Origin: Datnioides undecimradiatus
Taxonomy: Eukaryota > Chordata > Actinopteri > Lobotiformes > Datnioididae
Length of the DNA: 64,000 nucleotides
Direction of reading: 5' to 3'
Assembly: GCA_008933995.1 (NCBI GenBank)
Contig: WARS01000031.1
Span: forward strand, 1,454,001 to 1,518,000
The translations under genes and the position numbers were made by a program. This document shows positions 57,630 to 64,000 of this stretch, piece by piece. How positions within the stretch are numbered: position 1 is the stretch's first letter; each line of letters begins with the position of its first letter. A model generated the notes under the pieces. That model had not been told where the DNA came from. It did not search any database and saw only the letters and a list, made by a program, of their open reading frames with translations.

Positions 57630-59160
57630 ACACACACACGAGCAGCATGAGCAGCATGGCCATACACGGCCCATTACATGGTATCATGTCCCTCAGGGTC
57701 ACATGGTCTATGCATCTGGTTTTTTCAAACTTTGACGTAGGTAAACAACAGAATGAAGGGTCACTCTGAGTGTAAATGATTTGATGCACTCGACACCTTT
57801 TTTTTTTTTTTTTAATACAAGGCAAATTCGCCCTGTCTTTTAATGTCACGCTAAATATCACAAACACCTGCCAAGGCTTGTTGAAACTGTAGCTCAGTGC
57901 TGTCTCAGAGGGGCGTTGTTCTTCATTCTAGTGTCATCCACATATTTCGGAGGCTTTCACATGCACCCATCCTCAGCTGTCCGGACTTCATATCATATAA
58001 ATAACCTCATTCTCTCCTGTAAATACTGTAAACAAGCCAGTTTGGACTCAAGGGATACATCCCAAGTCTTTGGAAAGATCTACTAAAAAAACTGACAGCA
58101 GAAACGCGCCTAACTGGCCATGATGATACTTAAGTAAGAAGATCGGAGGACTCGCTGCTGCATGATGTTTGGACACATGAGGGCATGCAGAGTCTGCCTA
58201 ATCCCTGAATTAACAGGGAGGCCTGGACAGAACTTAGTGTCTTTTGTTCTTTCTTTATGTTTTTTTTGATTGTTGGAGCCAGGACGGGTTGATAGTCTTG
58301 TCTGTCTTCTCTAAATCATTTACACAGTGTTGAGGTGCCTTTTTACATGTACCTTACCTTTTTCTGATGGGAGGGTGATAAACCGCGTGCACGGTTTTGA
58401 CTACAGGAAGCTGCAGAATCTGTAGCGCCAGTCAACACTCAGCAGCTTGCAGTCACCTCACCCATCAGCCTTTGGCGTCAAATGTGTTTTTAAACGCTTG
58501 TTTCAACAGTACGACGTGTCTGTGCACTGTATGCAGGCCGTCAGTGACTCGACAAGTAATAGGAGGCCACAGTCACATTTTCTCGGCTCCTACTTACCTC
58601 CAGAGGTGTTGGCCACCCGCTTTGTACTCATGAGACCTGAGCGGCACATTTGACAGCCATCCAACAGACCTCACTAACATAACAGATGCAGTCGTGGGCA
58701 GCAGTAGGATGTTCAGATCAGCTGTAATTGTAAAATGTTCACACAGTGTTAGACGTTGGTCTGCAGCATTCAAAATGTTGCGCTTGTACACAGTGTCATA
58801 AAATAATGTACATACACATAACATAAAAATATTAAGATGCAATAGGTATATAATACAAATATTATTCTAATTGATGTATTTTGCATATATGCATGTCTTC
58901 TAGGATGTAAGAAAAACCGATAGTTTTATTTGGAAGATTTTAGTTTGTTTCAATTTGAAAGATTTTTAATCCCAAACAAGGTTCTGATGATATCCATGGT
59001 TATTTTCATGAGTGTGTGTGTTTGTGGATGACTTTCCATGTACTTGTGAGCAGAGTTTGTCTACTTGAACATTTTCTCCACGCAGAACTGAAATTATAGC
59101 CATTTAAAGGGCGTCAAGCATGAGTTTGTTTATTTTTCTTCAGAAAATGACTTTATTTAT
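57630..59160 (+). other. tpp2: tpp2 3' UTR and flank
   Basis: Non-coding sequence downstream of the tpp2 stop. No canonical AATAAA was found on the plus strand before 59160, so the mRNA end is unresolved. A T15 tract lies near 57799-57813. Confidence 0.4.
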
Positions 59161-59963
59161 TTTAAAGGACCATACCAGAGGTTTTATATGTTTGATCTGA
59201 TTTACCTCAAATCAAACATCACATCACAGCCATTTTGCATATTAGTTTACTACAGGCCAGGCATTGGCTTGAGTTGTATAAATCCACAGAGGACATTTGT
59301 GTTTCAGGTCCTGAAAAACTTCTTTCCATCTTCTCTTTACTACAAGTGTCTATGGGGATTTACATTTTCAGGCAGTGCTGGAGTAGTTTTCATCATTTCA
59401 CAGTGGGGATTTCTGTTTGTGCTGTGTTCATTGTGTGTTTCTCACCAAGCTGACGTGGTACAGACAGATGTGTGCACCAGTCAAGATTTAGCAATATTAT
59501 AATCACAATGAGATAATGGTTTGTATGTTGCTATTGTCCATCACACTTCATAAAACCTGCACTCACAGTTCTGGTGAAGCAGACTGAATGTAAAATTACA
59601 TATGAAAATAACTAACCATGTTTTTTTGCTCCAAATTTAATCTTTAATTGATATCGTAAAGGAATTTTCTCTAATCAAAGATGCAGTATCGCTGCTTAGC
59701 AGTGCACTCGAGTTGGTACTTTCATACTTGGCAAAACCAAGCGCCTACATTACCCACAATGCAGCTTGACTGACGATGTTTTCTTCAGGACAAAAGTCCA
59801 TATGAGATGGAAATCAGTAGACATACAGACAGGTAGGAAAAATGCATCTGAAAATGTAAAACAGCACAACATGCATCTCTGCATGGTCATCAGATTTATC
59901 AGGTGTAGGTGCTTTACGAGTGGAGGAGTTGTATTTTGCCTGACACTGGTATGGTCCTTTAAA
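59161..59963. mobile_element. Candidate non-autonomous DNA element bounded by an 18-base perfect inverted repeat
   Basis: TTTAAAGGACCATACCAG at 59161-59178 is repeated as its exact reverse complement at 59946-59963, bounding 803 bases. No transposase frame is inside, so it would be non-autonomous. The right-end sequence recurs at about 9153-9169. No target-site duplication was established. Confidence 0.5.
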
Positions 59964-60417
59964 GTCTCTCAATCAAGTCTCGTTAAAGGTGAGGACAGGT
60001 TGGATTTCACTTTGCCAGTTTAAAGAGGACCATGTTAATGGTACAAACGGCCCATTCACGTCTTATCTTGTCTGTTCCTCTGTAATATCAGATAAAGTTG
60101 GTTAAATTGTCAAAGTATGAATGATGAAATGATTCTTGGACATAATGTTAAATAGAAGGAAACAGTTGTGTCCTCAAATGGTTAAACACCCCAGATGTTG
60201 TTTTAAATCCTCTCACATATAAAGATGGGTACTTTTAAGAATGTAAAAGGAGCTGCTTCAAGCTGAGGCCTTTCATCCTCATGGGAGTTGATAATCCTTT
60301 CTGGGATGACCGTACACACACAGCTAATTAGTGGTCACAACTCATGTTTACGCAGGTGGAGAAACACCTCATGTTTCTGTTTTTAGCTGGGACTTGTGCG
60401 CACTTTCTGCAGAGACC

Positions 60418-60679
60418 TCAGCACAGTCCACGCAGAGTGTGCAGAGTTATACTGGAGTCAGGTTTGGTTTCTGATGTGTGCTCATCGTCTTTACTTTTTG
60501 CATCTTCTGTTTTTGTCTTTTTCCTCTTCTGTTTCTTGTGTTTGGGTTTTGCTTCACACAGATGTTTAAGTTCAGGGCTCAGCTGTCTACAGTACACGTT
60601 GCCAACGACAGTCTCTCCGAAAATGGCCTTAACTTTCATCACAGGACTGTACCGTCCATTTCTGGCACCTCTCACTCTG
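60418..60679 (-). other. Unassigned reading frame, possible terminal coding exon
   Basis: From a CACCAGCAG acceptor-like site near 60680 a minus-strand frame runs to a stop at 60418. It reads RGARNGRYSPVMKVKAIFGE, then VGNVYCRQLSPELKHLCEAK, then a lysine-rich charged tail (KHKKQKRKKTK) and ends TLHTLRGLC. Composition and codon choice look more protein-like than neighbouring open frames. I do not recognise the family, and no upstream exon was identified. It could be chance. Confidence 0.35.
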
Positions 60680-60914
60680 CTGGTGTCAGGAAACACTTCA
60701 GAAATGCTTCTACTGGATGTTGAGTGTTTATATTTATAGTCATAAAATCTAGTAAATGCCAATATTTTACCGAATGTTATGAGATAAGGTTGTACGCTCT
60801 TATTAGTATGATTTTATACCCATTCTTCCTCGGTGACGTGGGAAAGACCCGAGCTACTGTCACACTGTTTTGTGGTCACATGGAAATGAAGTCACCAACA
60901 AGGAAAACCACACT

Positions 60915-60920
60915 GAATAA
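60915..60920 (+). terminator. Plus-strand AATAAA hexamer
   Basis: The first canonical plus-strand polyadenylation hexamer noticed downstream of tpp2, 3.3 kb after the stop. It may be too far to serve tpp2; this is evidence from the hexamer alone. Confidence 0.15.
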
Positions 60921-61904
60921 AATGATTTGGAAGAATTAAAGTGTGCCCTGGTTATCACTTACTTATCACTTGTACCATTTTTAGCAGTTTTGTTGTGTTA
61001 TGTAATACAAATTGCACATTGAGCATTGTATTGTTCATACGTTTTCTCTCTACATTTGAAGTTGCTGGTGAGAAGTTTGTATAATAAGAAGTACAATACA
61101 AGTACAATGCAAGAAGTGATGAGATAAAAGGTTTTCCACCATTTTTTTTTACTGCATTAACAATAGAAGTGAAAAAAACAAACAAACGAGACATTTCAAA
61201 ACTGATGCAGACACACTAGGAAGTGTCTGCTGCAAACAATTTTCTGAAAGTGTGATTTGTCAGACAGCAGATCAAAACAAAAGGTATTAAGGTTGCTATA
61301 GAAAAAAGAAAAGCATTAAGTCCACACATTTAAGAAGCTTTAGCCACCAAATAACTGTTTTGAGCTTACTACTCTGCACCACACCCTGCTCTCAGGGACA
61401 GATTATGAGACAGTCAGACACAAGGCACACAGGTAAATGGCCATCCTACAGCCTACGCAGCAACTGAGCCCCTAGACCTCGAGTGGACAGATTCCTGTAG
61501 TTCACTGGCATCAAATGTGATATTTTCCAGGTAAATTGTAACTTTCGACTAGTTCTGATGATTGAAAATATAAAAACTGCATCTGTTATTCAGTATTTTG
61601 TTCATGCTGGAGATCAATAGAAACTTTGTAAACCTTCTCCAGACCTCTCCCCTGGCAGAGATATACATTATATACAAAAGATTACAGAAACCCATCAAAG
61701 GACACCTGTGATGCAGGTTAAATACATCTTAAAGCTAAGCTATTGTATCATCAAATCTAAATTGCTTTGCTGGTATCCTACTCCCTACTAGCAGATACTT
61801 GCAGATACTTGCTTACAAAAAGCGTGGTGTAAAATGTACTTTTGACCAAACAACAATCATTTCCACGCCCCAGGGTCCTGCACTCAGTTGGGCTGTTTAG
61901 TCTC
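60921..61904. other. 3' flank of the METTL21-type gene
   Basis: Non-coding, AT-rich. It should hold the 3' UTR of the minus-strand methyltransferase gene, but no canonical minus-strand AATAAA was found. Confidence 0.4.
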
Positions 61905-62290
61905 TCACTCTTTGCACGTTGCCATGAAGATCTTCATCTCTCCATCTTCAGCCAGCAGGCTGGTGTGAAAAGCCTTTTTAAAGTTCTCAGTGAAAGTCAG
62001 ATCAGTCTCAAACCTGACCTTGTTAGCCCAGATCAGAGTTGTACCCGGTTTGCAGAAATGCTTCATGGTGACCAGGAGCTCGTCCAGGAAGTCGTGGTGG
62101 TAGACCACATCAGCGGCCAGCACGTAGTCGTAGTGATATGCAGATTTAGGGTAAGTCTGCTCCAGGTTGTAGCCCCAGGACAGAGCTGCTATCTGGGGCA
62201 TGTGCTTGCAACGCCCCCTGGTGTTCCTCATCACGTTGGCTTGGAGGTTGCTCAACACCTCGGGTAAGTCTGTAGCTGTGACTGAAGCGC
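61905..62290 (-). CDS. METTL21-type gene, last coding exon
   Basis: 127 codons and TGA. ASVTATDLPEVLSNLQANVM, YDYVLAADVVYHHDFLDELL, then TTLIWANKVRFETD and the C-terminus KIFMATCKE. Acceptor CATTCTCAG. Confidence 0.9.
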
Positions 62291-63563
62291 CTGAGAATGC
62301 AGATGCAGGATATATGGTGTTACGATAGCAACAATAAAAGTAAAACAATAAAAGGACAATGCTGACTCCTCTCCAGGAGTTCGTACTGTTGTTGCAGTTT
62401 TAAGTTTATAAAGCTCATGTTTGATTTAAACTTGTGTGGCAAAATACAAGAAGGCTGCCGATCAACCCAGCTCACCTTTTCCACCATAATCAAGTGAGTT
62501 ATTTGCTGCTATCTGAAAATACCAATCATATAGTACCTTTTTGGGGCAAGTCTCATTTTTGGTAGATTGATTTCAATGTCTAATATTTATTTGTGTATTT
62601 ATTACAACTTCAGTTTAGGAACAAGACCACAATTTATCTCACAGCCCTCCCACCCAAACCCTGTTCGGCCTTCTCTCTCACATGATCCACAGGGAAATGG
62701 GATGTGCCCCCACCATATGTCTCTCTCCTTGGGTTCTTTGATACCTCCAGGTCCACAGATCTCCATTTAACCCACCATTCATCACCTTGTACTCTACCCT
62801 CGATCAACCACCTCCAACTCCTCCCCACTTTTTCCAGTAAACTCATTTGTATATAAAAATGGTATGATCCTTACAGGTGAATTAAAGAAAATATGCTATT
62901 TATGGTGAAATACAAATGTACATGCAAAATACTGGCTAAAATATTACGTATAATAAAAACAATATTTGACCATAAGATCATTTGTTATAATAAGCAATAG
63001 TTCAAAGGCAGTTTGCTAAAATCTTATGCCTGATACCTGATCACTACAGCTTTTTACCCTGCATGAAACCCCTAGTTTGAGTTATGAGTTCCTGTAATGT
63101 ACTGTGTGTGTCATGTCATGATTACTTTTCACAGATTTGACTGCTTATGATTTTTGTGTTTTCTGCTTATGGCTATTGTGTATTGCTGCTCACCCAGAAG
63201 ACTGGCCACAATGGTTACCAGTCCTGTTCCTGCTCCCAGCTCCAGCACCTCCTTTCCCTGCAGGTTCACCCTCTGCCTGTTGTTGTCAAGGAAGGCGCAC
63301 AGAGCCAGTGCCTGCCAAAAATACAGACCTCTTATAGTCTGACCCCAACTATTTTCATAACAATCAAAGTTGTATTTGTTTGATGATTCTAGAGGTACTC
63401 ACTGCTGGCCACATCACTGCTCCAAAGGAGTCTATGGACTCATTTATGATGATATCCTGCCCTACAAAATGGTACATATCTTTATCAAGGCTGATGTGGA
63501 TGACGGGGATGCTGGCTGGAGCTCTGTCTTGCTGCTCAGTTGTTTGTCTGATTTGTGCTTGTT
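61905..63563 (-). CDS. METTL21C/METTL21E-type protein-lysine methyltransferase, 3' three coding exons
   Basis: A seven-beta-strand SAM-dependent methyltransferase of the METTL21 family; METTL21C and METTL21E are muscle-enriched and modify chaperones or VCP-type targets. The exons 63403-63563, 63194-63311 and 61905-62290 join in phase. Visible: INESIDSFGAVMWPAALALC, the SAM-binding motif VLELGAGTGLVTIVASLLG, TATDLPEVLSNLQANV, and the family motif AADVVYHHDFLDELL with DVVY. The frame opens in phase 1 at 63563, so the start codon lies in an exon beyond the right edge. The location beside tpp2 matches human METTL21C. Residues favour METTL21C in some parts and METTL21E in others (RCKHMPQ..LSWG), so no symbol is given. 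Confidence 0.9.
62291..63193 (-). other. METTL21-type gene, intron
   Basis: A 903-base intron. Its CT-rich part (about 62640-62840) has open frames on both strands, but they do not join the methyltransferase frame. Confidence 0.6.
63194..63311 (-). CDS. METTL21-type gene, penultimate exon (SAM-binding motif)
   Basis: Encodes ALALCAFLDNNRQRVNLQGK then EVLELGAGTGLVTIVASLLG. Acceptor TTTGGCAG; donor GTGAGCAG. Confidence 0.9.
63403..63563 (-). CDS. METTL21-type gene, upstream exon
   Basis: Encodes EQAQIRQTTEQQDRAPASIP, then HFVGQDIIINESIDSFGAVM ending WPA. Acceptor CTTTACAG; donor GTGAGTAC. Upstream coding sequence was not found in 63564-64000. Confidence 0.85.
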
Positions 63564-64000
63564 CTGTAAAGGGAGGATGAATGAAGATCATTTGAGAGGT
63601 GCAATAATATGGAGAAAAATACCATTAATACACAGGAAACACATGATGCTGCAACATTAGTGTCAAACACAAGTTGAAAAGAGAAGCTGATGAGTCTGAA
63701 CTTTGATTTGATGCTATAAAAAGATGCGTCAATTTGATAGGCACAATATGTAACATTTTGTATGTGAACCAAATAACCTCGCTGCAATCATACAAATGAT
63801 CTCAGCTTCGCTCCCTTATAAGTTCAGACACTCTACACCAGAGGACGTGTCCATCAGCCCTCCAGTTTAAATTTGGATGGTTAATAATTTTTGACCACAT
63901 TTTGGCTTCACCACGGTTTTTATCTGGCCAGACACATTAAAGTTCCACTTCTGTGTTTTCACTTAAGAGAAAGTTGTCAAAGCACATGGCAGCATACGTT
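63564..64000. other. Upstream intron of the METTL21-type gene (to window end)
   Basis: No further exon, promoter or repeat is recognised. It is taken as intron because the next exon is missing. Confidence 0.45.

Noticed and set aside
62634-62846. Open frames on both strands in a CT-rich segment of the METTL21-type gene
   Set aside because: They do not join the methyltransferase frame, and the composition reflects the pyrimidine-rich DNA.

Overview
The window is ordinary vertebrate nuclear DNA, almost certainly from a ray-finned (teleost) fish. Genes are split into many short exons with GT-AG introns, intergenic DNA is AT-rich with many CA/TG, GA and TC microsatellites, and the encoded proteins are close to human GAS6, RASA3, TPP2 and METTL21C/E while differing in the way fish orthologues do. 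No bacterial-type operon, CRISPR array, tRNA or rRNA gene was seen.

Layout: (1) 1-770, minus strand: the first two coding exons of gas6 (signal peptide, propeptide and start of the Gla domain); the gene runs off the left edge. (2) 5729-40135, minus strand: a complete rasa3 gene in 24 coding exons. The exon phases close perfectly to an 833-residue Ras/Rap GTPase-activating protein with two C2 domains, a RasGAP domain with arginine finger, a PH domain and a Btk zinc motif. Its first intron is about 13 kb. (3) 40136-46664: a 6.5 kb intergenic stretch between two divergently transcribed promoters, with no supported gene. (4) 46665-57629, plus strand: a complete tpp2 gene in 29 coding exons, giving 1278 residues with a 13-residue cassette exon or 1265 without it. 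The subtilisin catalytic residues fall at the same numbers as in human TPP2 (D44, H264, N362, S449). (5) 57630-61904: tpp2 3' flank with an inverted-repeat-bounded element and a lysine-rich minus-strand reading frame that may be a terminal exon. (6) 61905-63563, minus strand: the last three coding exons of a METTL21C/METTL21E-type lysine methyltransferase, whose start lies beyond the right edge.

The genes do not form a pathway. GAS6 is a secreted ligand of TAM receptors, RASA3 a membrane-associated brake on Ras/Rap signalling, TPP2 a giant cytosolic exopeptidase acting after the proteasome, and METTL21C/E a muscle-linked protein lysine methyltransferase. What ties them together is synteny: gas6-rasa3 and tpp2-mettl21 are two neighbour pairs found on human 13q33-q34, here brought next to each other. 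I found no convincing undescribed system. The best leads are the tpp2 cassette exon, an overlapping upstream reading frame at gas6, the unassigned minus-strand reading frame near 60.5 kb, and several candidate non-autonomous repeats.
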